39,026 nucleotides of DNA from Candidatus Aminicenantota bacterium (lineage in GTDB: Bacteria > Acidobacteriota > Aminicenantia > Aminicenantales > Aminicenantaceae): positions 1 through 39,026 of the forward strand of contig WJMT01000106.1 of assembly GCA_014727835.1 (NCBI GenBank), in the 5' to 3' direction. Positions within the stretch are counted from its first letter, which is position 1; each line of letters begins with the position of its first letter. The notes below the pieces were generated by a model that did no database searches, was not told where the DNA came from, and was given only the letters and a program-made list of their open reading frames with translations. The position numbers and the translations under genes are program-made. Below are positions 30,956 through 39,026 of this stretch, piece after piece.

Positions 30956-32557
30956 TTACTTTTTTTTCTCCTTTTTCCTTCGTCTAGTCTCCTGGATGCA
31001 AGGACGCAGGGCAATGATCACAGAAAGACCCTGATGCTCGATCTCCTCTCTGATCACATGGATATTCTCATCCAAATGCTTCTTTAGGGGATTGATTCTC
31101 CGGATGTGCCTCAAATCCACCCCCAATCCTCTGACAATGTTCTCCAATTTATCACCGGAAGCCATGGTGGGCTGTCCTCCGGTCATGGCCACGGTTGAAT
31201 TGTCCAGGATGATGACGGTCATATCTCTGTCACTGGACACTGCATCCAGAAGAGGCGTGATCCCGGAATGAATGAAAGTGGAATCCCCGATCACTCCTAC
31301 AGATGGATAAATGCCGGCCTCAGCTCCTCCTTTGCTCATGCTCACACTGGCGCCCATACACACACAGGTATCCACTGCATGGTACGGGGGTAAAGCTCCC
31401 AGAGTATAGCACCCGATATCACTGAACACCACTGCTTTGGGGTAGTCTCTAAGAGCTTTATTCAATGCATCGAAAGTATCTATATGAGGACACCCTTTAC
31501 AGAGCTGAGGAGGCCGTGCCGGAATCCAATCTTTCACTGATTTTCGAATCTCAAGCGGCTCAAGATTCATGGCTTTTCTCACTGTATCCGGATTGAGCTC
31601 TCCGGTCATGGGAAGGGCTCTGCTAAGCTTCCCTGATATGTTCTTTCCCTTGATGCCAAAAAGGCCTTTGATGCTGTGTTCTACAAACGGATATCCTTCC
31701 TCCACAACCAGGATATCATCCACATGTTCCATCAGTTCCTTGATAAGGCTTCTAGGAAGAGGGTAGGTGCAGATCTTTAGAACAGAAGGAGCAGGAGACA
31801 GATCGCGGGCGCTCTCCATCACATAATTGTATCCAATACCTGAAGCAACAATCCCTAATTTGTTGTTTTTTGAATTGAGATTGAGGGAATTAAAGGGGGA
31901 TCCCTGGGAAAATTTCAACAGCATGGGCTGTTTCTCTACCAGAGCGGCAAATCTCCGGCGAGCATTCAACGGAAGAAGAGTCCAGTCTTGGCTGGCAGCC
32001 CGGTGGGCTTTGTTTTTCTCTCTCCGGGGAGCTCCCTTCACTCGGCCTCTGCTGTGAGCCAGACGAGTGACCATCCGGATCACTACAGGAATGTGAAAAG
32101 ACTCAGAAAGGTCAAATGCTTTTCGTGTCATATCATATGCTTCCTGATGAGAAGAGGGCTCCAAACAAATCGTTTGCGCGAATTGAGCATAATATCGGGT
32201 GTCCTGTTCGTTCTGAGAGCTGTGCATCCCAGGATCATCAGCAACCAGCACCACCAGTCCTCCGTTTATACGGGTGATGCTTGAATTCATGAAAGGATCT
32301 GCGGCCACATTGAGCCCCACATGCTTCATGGACACAATGCTTCTTTTTCCGGCAAAAGAAACTCCCAGGGCTTCTTCATAGGCCACCTTTTCATTCACAC
32401 ACCAGTGGGCATGAAATCCGTTTTTTTTTGAGATTTTCACCAGAAACTCCATGACTTCAGAAGCAGGAGTTCCCGGATAAGAATATCCGGCTGAAATGCC
32501 GGCATGGACCGCGCCCAACGCTGCAGCTTCATCACCTAATATGAGTTCATTTGTCAT
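30956..32557 (-). CDS. iorA: Indolepyruvate:ferredoxin oxidoreductase subunit alpha, lacking the C-terminal ferredoxin domain
   Basis: 533 aa. TPP-dependent decarboxylation of aryl 2-oxo acids to aryl-CoA with electrons to ferredoxin. The N-terminal domain has GYSYPGTPASEVMEFL and the invariant-type NEKVAYEEALG; the TPP site is GDSTFIHSGITPLLDAVSSD with ...IILDNSTVAMTGGQ (about residues 420-460). Family members usually run to about 600-640 aa with a tail carrying two CxxCxxC clusters; here translation ends after VIIALRPCIQETRRRKK in a Lys/Arg tail. AAGGA lies 9 nt before the ATG, with promoter 32607-32635 ahead. Confidence 0.93.
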   Translation of the reverse strand: MTNELILGDEAAALGAVHAGISAGYSYPGTPASEVMEFLVKISKKNGFHAHWCVNEKVAYEEALGVSFAGKRSIVSMKHVGLNVAADPFMNSSITRINGGLVVLVADDPGMHSSQNEQDTRYYAQFAQTICLEPSSHQEAYDMTRKAFDLSESFHIPVVIRMVTRLAHSRGRVKGAPRREKNKAHRAASQDWTLLPLNARRRFAALVEKQPMLLKFSQGSPFNSLNLNSKNNKLGIVASGIGYNYVMESARDLSPAPSVLKICTYPLPRSLIKELMEHVDDILVVEEGYPFVEHSIKGLFGIKGKNISGKLSRALPMTGELNPDTVRKAMNLEPLEIRKSVKDWIPARPPQLCKGCPHIDTFDALNKALRDYPKAVVFSDIGCYTLGALPPYHAVDTCVCMGASVSMSKGGAEAGIYPSVGVIGDSTFIHSGITPLLDAVSSDRDMTVIILDNSTVAMTGGQPTMASGDKLENIVRGLGVDLRHIRRINPLKKHLDENIHVIREEIEHQGLSVIIALRPCIQETRRRKKEKKK

Positions 32558-32606
32558 GGGGACTTTCCTTTATTTCATTGTCTGAAGAAAACAGATTTAA
32601 GAAACT

Positions 32607-32635
32607 AGGATATAATCAAATCCATTAACTGTCAA
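32607..32635 (-). promoter_or_regulatory. Predicted promoter of the ior operon, with overlapping palindrome
   Basis: On the minus strand TTGACA (32635-32630), a 17-nt spacer and TATCCT (32612-32607). The leader is about 43 nt. The -35 overlaps the palindrome TGTC-AA-GACA (32630-32639), a candidate operator. It is divergent from the Rrf2 regulator across 221 bases. Confidence 0.55.
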
Positions 32636-32676
32636 GACAATCAAAAGAAGGCTTAAGAGCCAAATTAAAAAAAACC

Positions 32677-32705
32677 TTATAATTTCTATATATTTATGTT
32701 AGAAT
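32677..32705 (+). promoter_or_regulatory. Possible promoter of the Rrf2/thiamine-binding operon
   Basis: TTATAA (32677-32682), 17 nt, TAGAAT (32700-32705) with a TG one base before the -10 hexamer. The -35 is poor. It leaves a leader of about 67 nt before the ATG at 32779. Confidence 0.35.
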
Positions 32706-32778
32706 AGACCTGGAAATTCAGATATGCGGAGTAAGTGTACTATTTATCAATACCTTAAATAATCAATGAGGTCATAAA

Positions 32779-33231
32779 ATGATAAGACTTTCAACAAAAG
32801 GACGCTACGGAACAAGACTGATGCTTAATCTGGCCAAACATTACAACAACGGTGACAGTTCCATTGTACTCAAAAACCTGTCCGAAGAAGAAGATATCTC
32901 CATTCGATATCTGGAACAGATCATCATTCCCCTCAAATTGAACCAACTGGTCAAAAGCATCCGTGGAGCCGGAGGCGGCTACAAACTGGCAAGGCATCCT
33001 TCAGAGATCAAACTGGTGGAAATCCTGAAGTCTTTGGAAGGCCCCTGCTGTTTAGTGGAATGCGTGCAAGATGAGGAATACTGCCAGCGTATTCCAGAGT
33101 GTGCGGCTCATGATGTGTGGGAAGAAGCCAGCATGATGCTTAAAAAATACTTTGAGAGCATTACCTTAGAAGACCTAAGGAGGCGTGCGGAGAAAAAAGG
33201 AAAGAAACAGAAAAAAAGGAAATCCAAATGA
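32779..33231 (+). CDS. Rrf2 family regulator with IscR-like Cys/Cys/Cys/His set
   Basis: 150 aa. The winged-helix N-terminus (RLSTKGRYGTRLMLNLAKHY, SIRYLEQIIIPLKLN, LVKSIRGAGGGYKLAR) is classic Rrf2. The dimer region carries C95, C102, C108 and H111 (ECVQDEEYCQRIPECAAH), spaced x6, x5, x2 against x5, x5, x2 in E. coli IscR, plus C90 and C91. A [2Fe-2S]-sensing regulator is therefore likely. The C-terminal tail is Lys-rich and overlaps the next gene by 4 bp. It is divergent from iorA, which it may control. GAGG lies 8 nt before the ATG. Confidence 0.93.
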   Translation: MIRLSTKGRYGTRLMLNLAKHYNNGDSSIVLKNLSEEEDISIRYLEQIIIPLKLNQLVKSIRGAGGGYKLARHPSEIKLVEILKSLEGPCCLVECVQDEEYCQRIPECAAHDVWEEASMMLKKYFESITLEDLRRRAEKKGKKQKKRKSK

Positions 33232-33521
33232 TCATTGCTTCCCTGGCCATTTTTCCCACATCAGAAGGAGCTTCTGTGAGCAAATATGTCAAGGAAGTGA
33301 TTCAAATCATCGAAGGTTCCGGCCTGAAAAGTGACACAGGCGGTATGTCAACCACCATTGAAGCCCCAGATCTTCAAAGTCTGTTCAAAGTCATTGAGAA
33401 ATGCCATGACAAACTCATTGATATGAAGGCCCAGCGGATCCATGTGGACCTTCATATAGACCACCGTTTGGATAAGAAATCATCTGTTCAAAAAAAGCTC
33501 AAATCCGTAGGCAAAGCTTAA
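33228..33521 (+). CDS. MTH1187/YqgV-type thiamine-binding protein
   Basis: 97 aa, full length. ASLAIFPTSEGASVSKYVKE, GLKSDTGGMSTTIEA, DLQSLFKVIEKCHDKLIDMK and IHVDLHIDHRLDKKSSVQ match the MTH1187 ferredoxin-fold family, some members of which bind thiamine. Its ATG overlaps the Rrf2 stop (ATGA), so it is translationally coupled. A role in thiamine or TPP buffering next to a TPP enzyme is inferred. Confidence 0.87.
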   Translation: MIIASLAIFPTSEGASVSKYVKEVIQIIEGSGLKSDTGGMSTTIEAPDLQSLFKVIEKCHDKLIDMKAQRIHVDLHIDHRLDKKSSVQKKLKSVGKA

Positions 33522-33535
33522 ACAGGACCTGACCA

Positions 33536-34600
33536 TCATTTCCTCATTATGGTCGCACCGCCCAGAAGAACGTCTCCTTTATAAAAAACAACAGATTGGC
33601 CGGGAGTCACAGCTCTCTGTGCCCGGTCAAACTTCACACAAATCCATTCTTCTGACCGAAGTATCACCACTGCATCCTGAGCTGTGTGATTGTACCTGAT
33701 CTGTGCCTTGACCTTCAGGGAATCTATCACGGACGTGGCTGATACCCAGTTAACTCTGGATGCAATGAGGGTGTCTTTATAAAGTTCTTGCTCCGGTCCC
33801 ACATAAACCGCATTGTTTATTGGATCAATATCCAGAACATAGAGAGGATGAGAAGCCGCTATTCCGAGTCCCCTGCGCTGACCAACGGTGAACCGGGCAT
33901 ATCCTTGGTGAGTCCCCAGGACATTCCCCTTTTGATCCTTAATAGGACCTTTTTTAAATCCTCTGGCGGTTCTTTTCTTTATAAAACGGATATAATCATT
34001 GTCAGGCACAAAGCAAATTTCCTGGCTTTCTTTTTGGTCTGTTAAGGGCAGATTCTGGTTTTGTGCCTCTTGCCCTACCTTTTGTTTGGTCATGTCTCCC
34101 AACGGCATCACAGCCTGCGATAGATGCCTCTGTGACAGCAGATAAAGAAAATAGGATTGGTCCTTGAGGGGATCCACTCCTCTCTTCAGGCAGACCTCAT
34201 TGGTTTTCGGATTTTTATGGATACGTGCATAATGGCCTGTGGCAATCAAATCCGCACCGATTTTTTGTTTCTCTTCCAAGAGAGCCTCAAATTTCATGCG
34301 GGCATTGCATTTAACACAGGGGTTGGGAGTCAATCCCACAGAGTATTCTTTGACCAAATAGTCGATGATGCATGTGCTGAACTTTTCCCTTAAGTCCACT
34401 GTGAAATGTTCAATCCCGATGCAATCTGCAGCCTCTTTTGATTTTCGCGCCGATTGATGTTCTATCATCCGGCTTTGATCCGGAAGAAATTTCATATAAA
34501 CACCCACCACCTCAAAGCCTTTTTGTTTCAGTAAAGCAGCTGCCACAGAGGAATCAATCCCCCCGCTCATGGCCACCAACACTTTTTTCTTTTTATTCAT
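33536..34600 (-). CDS. mnmA: tRNA-specific 2-thiouridylase
   Basis: 354 aa from ATG 34600, where the family-typical MNKKKKVLVAMSGGIDSSVA begins; an in-frame ATG at 34627 adds nine residues but sits 1-2 nt after its AAGG. The PP-loop SGGIDSS binds ATP. Active Cys: TPNPCVKCN and EICFVPDNDYIRF. FTVGQRRGLGIA is also family-specific. It places s2U at U34 of Lys, Glu and Gln tRNAs using sulfur relay. It ends 14 bases from the stop of the converging thiamine-binding protein gene. Confidence 0.95.
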   Translation of the reverse strand: MNKKKKVLVAMSGGIDSSVAAALLKQKGFEVVGVYMKFLPDQSRMIEHQSARKSKEAADCIGIEHFTVDLREKFSTCIIDYLVKEYSVGLTPNPCVKCNARMKFEALLEEKQKIGADLIATGHYARIHKNPKTNEVCLKRGVDPLKDQSYFLYLLSQRHLSQAVMPLGDMTKQKVGQEAQNQNLPLTDQKESQEICFVPDNDYIRFIKKRTARGFKKGPIKDQKGNVLGTHQGYARFTVGQRRGLGIAASHPLYVLDIDPINNAVYVGPEQELYKDTLIASRVNWVSATSVIDSLKVKAQIRYNHTAQDAVVILRSEEWICVKFDRAQRAVTPGQSVVFYKGDVLLGGATIMRK

Positions 34601-34779
34601 ATAATCAGCCCAATTTGACTCTTTCATCCTTATATTACAACAAAATCATACTGGAACCTAATGAGGTTGCCTTGTCACTCTATTCCTCGCAAGGACAATA
34701 ATATGATCAAAGTTGTTCAGATCACAGAGCCTCTCTGCTTCTTGTGAAGAAATCGGGTCACACCACTCCACGGATCGCT

Positions 34780-34807
34780 TTCATTATGTCCCCAATTGTG
34801 CTAAAAT
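34780..34807 (+). promoter_or_regulatory. Predicted promoter of the yebC-ruv operon
   Basis: Weak TTCATT (34780-34785), 16 nt, TAAAAT (34802-34807) with TGC directly before, an extended -10. AGGAG lies 5 nt before the ATG at 34840. Confidence 0.45.
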
Positions 34808-34839
34808 TTTTTCAGTCAATCACATAAGAAGGAGTCAAT

Positions 34840-35589
34840 ATGTCAGGACATTCAAAATGGCACTCCATCAAACATAAAAAAGCAGCCCAGGATGCAAAAA
34901 GAGGCAAGATCTTTACCAAGATCATCAAAGAGATCTCTGTGGCTGCCCGAATGAAAGGCGGAGACCCGGATAAGAACCCAAGACTGCGTCAAGCCATAGA
35001 TCATGCTAAATCCGTGAACATGCCTTCAGATAACATTGAACGGGCTATAAAAAAAGGAACCGGTGAGCTGGAAGGGGTCGACTATGAAGAAATATCATAT
35101 GAAGGATATGCGCCGGGAGGAGTGGCTGTTTTTATTGAAGCTTTGACTGACAACAAAAACCGGACCGTCTCTGAATTGAGACATATCTTTTCCAAACACG
35201 GAGGAAATATAGGAGAATCCGGATGTGTGGCCTGGATGTTTGATCGAAAAGGCTACATGGTGGTGGAAAAATCAGAAGCATCCGAAGAGGAACTGATGGA
35301 CATGATTCTCGAAGCCGGAGCCGAAGACTTGAAGGATGACGGAAGCAACTGGGAGATCATCACAGCCCCCAATGACTACGAAACCGTCAACAATGCTTTA
35401 AATGAAAATGACATCCAGATGGATACTTCAAGTATATCTTATATCCCTCAGAACTATGTCACACTGGAGGGGAAAAAAGCGCAGCAGTGCCTCAAACTGA
35501 TTGAAGAACTGGAAGACCATGATGATGTGCAGCATGTCTGGGCAAATTTTGACATTGATGAAGAGGAAATCGAACAGTATTCCAAATGA
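34840..35589 (+). CDS. yebC: YebC/PmpR family protein
   Basis: 249 aa. [20 protein letters not shown] at the N-terminus, [41 protein letters not shown] and [11 protein letters not shown] are unmistakable. Members act as transcription regulators or help ribosomes through proline-rich stalls. It heads the operon and overlaps ruvC by 4 bp (ATGA), as in many bacteria. Confidence 0.96.
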   Translation: MSGHSKWHSIKHKKAAQDAKRGKIFTKIIKEISVAARMKGGDPDKNPRLRQAIDHAKSVNMPSDNIERAIKKGTGELEGVDYEEISYEGYAPGGVAVFIEALTDNKNRTVSELRHIFSKHGGNIGESGCVAWMFDRKGYMVVEKSEASEEELMDMILEAGAEDLKDDGSNWEIITAPNDYETVNNALNENDIQMDTSSISYIPQNYVTLEGKKAQQCLKLIEELEDHDDVQHVWANFDIDEEEIEQYSK

Positions 35590-36080
35590 AGATTCTTGGA
35601 ATCGATCCCAGTTTAAGGGCCACCGGGTTTGGAATCATTGAGCAGAACCAAAACCAACTGAATGTGGTGAAATACGGCGTCATCAAAACCTCTCAAAAAG
35701 CGCCCCTCCTGGATAGACTCAATAAAATCAAGATAGAAATCGAATCCATTATCCAAACTCACAAGCCAGATGAGGTGGCGATTGAAAACCTATTCTATGC
35801 CCAGAATGTGAAAACCGCGATTATCCTCGGTCAGGTCAGAGGAGCCGCCTTGATCGCTGTGGCATCCAACCAATGTCCCCTTTTTGAATATTCCGCGCTG
35901 GAAATCAAAAAAGCAGTGACCGGTTACGGAAAAGCCGCAAAATATCAAGTCCAAGATATGATCAGGGTGCTGCTTCAGATCAAGGAAGACCGCATCCAGG
36001 AAGACGCTTCAGATGCACTGGCTACTGCGCTCTGTCACTTGAATTCCAAATCTTTTCTTGACAAAACAGAGGGACAATAA
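35586..36080 (+). CDS. ruvC: Holliday junction resolvase RuvC
   Basis: 164 aa, normal length. Acidic catalytic residues: [14 protein letters not shown] (first Asp), [18 protein letters not shown] (Glu), and [14 protein letters not shown] (last Asp residues). It cleaves Holliday junctions symmetrically with RuvAB. It starts inside yebC (ATGA) and is followed by ruvA after 19 bases. Confidence 0.95.
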   Translation: MKILGIDPSLRATGFGIIEQNQNQLNVVKYGVIKTSQKAPLLDRLNKIKIEIESIIQTHKPDEVAIENLFYAQNVKTAIILGQVRGAALIAVASNQCPLFEYSALEIKKAVTGYGKAAKYQVQDMIRVLLQIKEDRIQEDASDALATALCHLNSKSFLDKTEGQ

Positions 36081-36099
36081 AAACATATGGGGGAATGAA

Positions 36100-36687
36100 A
36101 TGATCTCATATCTGAAAGGTGTCATCAAAGACAAAAACCTGGAAGAAGTGACTCTGGACATCAATGGTGTGGGATACTGCACCGGAGTTCCTTTGTCCAC
36201 GTATCTTGAACTGGGAGAGGAGGGTGATGAAGTCGAACTTCATGTCTACACTCATGTGACAGACAGCTGCATATCCCTGTACGGATTTTTGACTCCCAGA
36301 GAAAAAAAGCTGTTTTTAAAGCTCATCAACATATCCGGAATTGGGCCTAAAATCGCCTTGAACATTCTTTCGGGAATCGGCGTTTCAGACCTGGAACAAG
36401 CCATCAAAAAGAGCGACATTGACCGGCTCTCTTTGGTTCCGGGAATCGGCAAAAAAACAGCCATGCGCATTGCCCTAGAGCTTCAGGGAAAATTTAAAAA
36501 TGCAGACAAAATATTAACAGCCGAGCTGTCTAAAGAAAAAGAAGACCTCTTATCTGCTTTGACCAATATGGGATTCAAGAGAAAAGAAGTCTATGAAACA
36601 GTGGATCAAGCTGTCAAAAAAATGGGGAAAGAGGCTGGTTTTGACAAGCTGCTTAAGGAAAGCCTGAAGCATCTCTCGAAACTATAG
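36100..36687 (+). CDS. ruvA: Holliday junction branch-migration protein RuvA
   Basis: 195 aa from ATG 36100 (MISYLKGVIKDKN...), with GGGGA 8 nt upstream; a longer frame from 36058 overlaps ruvC and adds a non-family stretch. The OB domain is followed by tandem HhH motifs (LINISGIGPKIALNILSGIG, SLVPGIGKKTAMRIALEL) and the C-terminal RuvB-contacting domain (ALTNMGFKRKEV). It binds the four-way junction and loads RuvB. Confidence 0.95.
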   Translation: MISYLKGVIKDKNLEEVTLDINGVGYCTGVPLSTYLELGEEGDEVELHVYTHVTDSCISLYGFLTPREKKLFLKLINISGIGPKIALNILSGIGVSDLEQAIKKSDIDRLSLVPGIGKKTAMRIALELQGKFKNADKILTAELSKEKEDLLSALTNMGFKRKEVYETVDQAVKKMGKEAGFDKLLKESLKHLSKL

Positions 36688-36771
36688 CCACATTCCGAAT
36701 TCCGAAAATCCATCTCTGATGTTTTAAATCTTGAAAAAAAGCGAAAAATAAGATATACGATTTAAAGTGAA

Positions 36772-37827
36772 ATGAACAAAGGAAAAAATTCCGGTACTGT
36801 CCTCAATCCGGTTCGAACCAAAGAGGACGTGAAATTCGAAGACAATCTCCGGCCTGAAAATTTTGAAGAATTCATAGGCCAGGAGACCATAAAAAAGAAA
36901 CTGAACATCTTCATCAAAGCCGCGTTGAAAAGGAAAGAAAATCTGGACCATGTTTTGCTCTACGGCCCCCCCGGACTGGGAAAGACCAGTTTGGCTTTCA
37001 TCATCGCCAAACAGATGGGAGCCGGGATCAAGCCCACATCCGGGCCGGTCATTGAAAAGACCGGAGACCTGTCTGCAATCCTGACAAACCTGCAGGAAAA
37101 AGAAGTCCTTTTCATTGACGAAATCCACCGGCTTCACCCTTCTGTGGAAGAGATCCTTTACTCAGCCATGGAAGACTTTAGTCTGGATATCGTCATAGGC
37201 CAAGGGCCCAGTGCGCGGAGTCATAAGCTCAAGCTTAAAAAATTCACTCTGATCGGCGCCACCACCCGTGCCGGGCACATCACAGCTCCTCTGAGAAGCC
37301 GGTTCGGCATCATCAATCGGCTGGACTATTATCCTGAAAAATACCTGAAAAGCATCATCAAAAGATCTGCCAAGATCCTTAATGTCAGCATCACAGAACA
37401 GGGTGCCCGGCAGATCGCCAAGCGCTCCAGAGGCACTCCCAGAGTGGCCAACAGGCTGTTGAGACGGGTTAGAGACTATGCCGATGTGGTGGCAGATGGA
37501 AAAATCACCTCTGAGGAAGCTGTAAAAGCTCTGGATATGATGGAAGTAGATTCCGTTGGCCTGGATGATGTGGACCGTAAGATTCTGTCCACTATCATTG
37601 AAAATTTCTCAGGTGGCCCTGTGGGAATCAACACCATTTCTGCAGCCATAGATGAAGAAAAAGACACCATCGAGTCCATTTATGAGCCCTTTCTTATGCG
37701 TATCGGATTTCTGGAACGAACCACCAGAGGACGGTGCGCCACCCAAAAAGCCTATCAGCATCTGGGATACAAGTTCGGATCTTCCACTCCCCAGGAAGGT
37801 CTGTTCAACGACGACCAAAAGTCATGA
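36772..37827 (+). CDS. ruvB: Holliday junction helicase RuvB
   Basis: 351 aa. AAA+ ATPase: Walker [10 protein letters not shown], Walker [10 protein letters not shown], sensor 1 LIGATTRAG, arginine-finger region LRSRFG and winged helix C-terminus ([13 protein letters not shown]). N-terminal [18 protein letters not shown] is typical. It drives branch migration on RuvA-bound junctions. Eighty-four bases separate it from ruvA, with only a weak ribosome site before the ATG. Confidence 0.96.
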   Translation: MNKGKNSGTVLNPVRTKEDVKFEDNLRPENFEEFIGQETIKKKLNIFIKAALKRKENLDHVLLYGPPGLGKTSLAFIIAKQMGAGIKPTSGPVIEKTGDLSAILTNLQEKEVLFIDEIHRLHPSVEEILYSAMEDFSLDIVIGQGPSARSHKLKLKKFTLIGATTRAGHITAPLRSRFGIINRLDYYPEKYLKSIIKRSAKILNVSITEQGARQIAKRSRGTPRVANRLLRRVRDYADVVADGKITSEEAVKALDMMEVDSVGLDDVDRKILSTIIENFSGGPVGINTISAAIDEEKDTIESIYEPFLMRIGFLERTTRGRCATQKAYQHLGYKFGSSTPQEGLFNDDQKS

Positions 37828-37860
37828 CCGCTCTCTAAATGCTCTTATAAATCATCTCCC

Positions 37861-38892
37861 ATGGAATTGAAAAAATTTGATTATCACCTCCCCAAAGGAT
37901 TGATCGCCCAAAAACCTCTTCCTCAAAGACAAGAGTCTCGCATGCTGGTGGTGAACCGAAAAGACAACTCTATTCAACATGCGCGTTTCAAGGACTTTTC
38001 CAGATATCTTGAAAAAAACAACCTGCTGGTTTTGAATGACACTCGAGTCATCCCAGCCAGAACATGGGGACAAAAAAAAGGAAAAGAGATCGAGTTTCTT
38101 TTTCTCAGAGAAGTGAAGCCAAAAACCTGGGAAGTCCTGTGCCGTCCGGCAAAGAAAGTCCGGTCCAAAGATCTCATTGAGTTTTCTCCTTCACTCAAAG
38201 GAGAAGTCACCCAAATCCTCCCAGAAGGACGAAGGCTGATTCAATTTTCCAGAAATAATGTTTTGGACCAACTCCATAAAATCGGATACGCTCCTCTTCC
38301 CCCTTATATCAAAAGAGACCGGTCTGAAACCTCGCTCAATAACACAGATTTGCAAAGATACCAGACTGTTTTTGCCAGAAATCAGGGATCTGTAGCAGCG
38401 CCCACAGCAGGGCTTCATTTCACAGAAGAGATTCTAAAGAAAATCAAACAAAGAGGAATTGCCCACACTTTCATCACTTTGGATGTGGGGCTGGCCACTT
38501 TTCAGCCGGTCCGCGTAAACAATATCCAAGACCATCAAATGCTCACAGAAGAATACCACATCAGCAAACAGTCCGCTCAAAAGATTGAAAGGGCCAAAAA
38601 GACCTCCAATCCCGTGGTCTGTGTGGGCACTACTACGGTGAGAGCTTTGGAAAGCGCAGCCAGAGAGGAGGGTATCCAATCAGGGCATGACTCCACGGAC
38701 CTGTTTATATATCCCGGATACAAATTCAAAGTGGCGGATCGTCTTTTGACCAACTTTCATCTCCCCTGCTCCACACTGCTGATGCTCACAGCTGCATTTG
38801 CCGGCTATGATTTTTTGATGCAGGCTTATGAGGAAGCGGTCAAGGAAAAATACCGGTTTTTCAGCTACGGGGACTGCATGTATATAAGGTGA
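37861..38892 (+). CDS. queA: S-adenosylmethionine:tRNA ribosyltransferase-isomerase
   Basis: 343 aa. KFDYHLPKGLIAQKPLPQR, LLVLNDTRVIPARTWG, VAAPTAGLHFTEEILKKI, VCVGTTTVRALESAARE, TDLFIYPGYKFKVADRLLTN, FHLPCSTLLMLTAAFAG are all family hallmarks. It forms epoxyqueuosine from preQ1-tRNA, one step from queuosine. It follows ruvB by 33 bases, the classic ruv-queA arrangement. Confidence 0.96.
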   Translation: MELKKFDYHLPKGLIAQKPLPQRQESRMLVVNRKDNSIQHARFKDFSRYLEKNNLLVLNDTRVIPARTWGQKKGKEIEFLFLREVKPKTWEVLCRPAKKVRSKDLIEFSPSLKGEVTQILPEGRRLIQFSRNNVLDQLHKIGYAPLPPYIKRDRSETSLNNTDLQRYQTVFARNQGSVAAPTAGLHFTEEILKKIKQRGIAHTFITLDVGLATFQPVRVNNIQDHQMLTEEYHISKQSAQKIERAKKTSNPVVCVGTTTVRALESAAREEGIQSGHDSTDLFIYPGYKFKVADRLLTNFHLPCSTLLMLTAAFAGYDFLMQAYEEAVKEKYRFFSYGDCMYIR

Positions 38893-38983
38893 AATTCAGC
38901 TGTGCGGAAAAATTCACTTCATAAAAAACACCTTTTTTGTTATCTCACTTTCTAAAACTTATAAATATTTTTTATCTCATATT

Positions 38984-39012
38984 TTGACAAAAGAGGCAGG
39001 TTGTCATATAAA
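38984..39012 (+). promoter_or_regulatory. Strong predicted promoter at the window edge
   Basis: TTGACA (38984-38989), 17 nt, TATAAA (39007-39012): near consensus. TGACA (38985-38989) and TGTCA (39002-39006) form an inverted repeat across the spacer, a possible operator. The gene it serves lies beyond the window. Confidence 0.65.
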
Positions 39013-39026
39013 GATATAAAATAAAA

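Noticed and set aside
38889..38940. Terminator after queA
   Set aside because: GTGAA/TTCAC arms and an A6/T6 hairpin are present but weak, with no GC stem followed by a U-tract.

Overview
The window looks like chromosomal DNA of an anaerobic, peptide-fermenting Gram-negative-type bacterium. Exported lipoproteins with Cys lipoboxes, an outer-membrane-type DUF5916 protein, a six-bladed beta-propeller lipoprotein, DUF362/DUF6599 proteins, an indolepyruvate:ferredoxin oxidoreductase and an ADP-forming acyl-CoA synthetase together recall Candidatus Aminicenantes or a related lineage. That placement is inference from gene content; no rRNA or marker phylogeny could be run. No CRISPR array, integrase, transposase or phage gene was seen.

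Layout. 1-2.1 kb: a beta-propeller lipoprotein gene, then about 0.9 kb of decayed coding sequence that includes the C-terminal end of a second propeller gene. 2.1-3.1 kb: an MNT nucleotidyltransferase/HEPN pair with its own promoter. 3.1-6.9 kb (minus): an exported VOC protein, then a sodium:solute symporter coupled by ATGA overlap to a zinc-type URO-D/methyltransferase protein. 7-11.1 kb (plus): a BNR-repeat lipoprotein, a multipass membrane protein, a PrdX/YbaK editing deacylase and an M81 (MlrC-like) lipoprotein. 11.2-13.4 kb (minus): an ECF sigma factor, a zinc-finger anti-sigma factor, a membrane-anchored CnrX/ZraP-like protein and a soluble Spy/CpxP-like protein. 13.5-18.2 kb (minus): a DUF5916 protein and an APC transporter fused to two universal-stress domains, preceded by an overlapping 51-residue membrane protein. 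18.5-19.9 kb (plus): a string of very small and small genes. 19.9-22.8 kb (minus): tRNA-Arg(ACG), an alcohol dehydrogenase, a YprB-like nuclease and YjbQ. 22.9-27 kb: a lipoprotein, then (minus) dGTPase, a tandem orphan 3HCDH-C-domain protein, PLPBP (YggS) and DUF362. 27.1-32.6 kb (minus): DUF6599, a fused ADP-forming acyl-CoA synthetase, IorB and a short IorA. 32.8-33.5 kb (plus, divergent): an IscR-like Rrf2 regulator and an MTH1187 thiamine-binding protein. 33.5-38.9 kb: mnmA (minus), then yebC-ruvC-ruvA-ruvB-queA (plus), ending in a strong promoter for a gene beyond the window.

How the parts work together. The IOR and acyl-CoA synthetase genes form a pathway that oxidises aryl 2-oxo acids to acyl-CoA and then makes ATP from the thioester. 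The adjacent Rrf2 protein keeps an IscR-like Cys/Cys/Cys/His set and may tie the operon to Fe-S status, while the thiamine-binding protein may link it to TPP supply. IorA lacks the usual C-terminal ferredoxin domain. The sigma/anti-sigma/CnrX-like/Spy-like cluster reads as a self-contained envelope or metal stress circuit. The ruv genes form a standard Holliday-junction operon.
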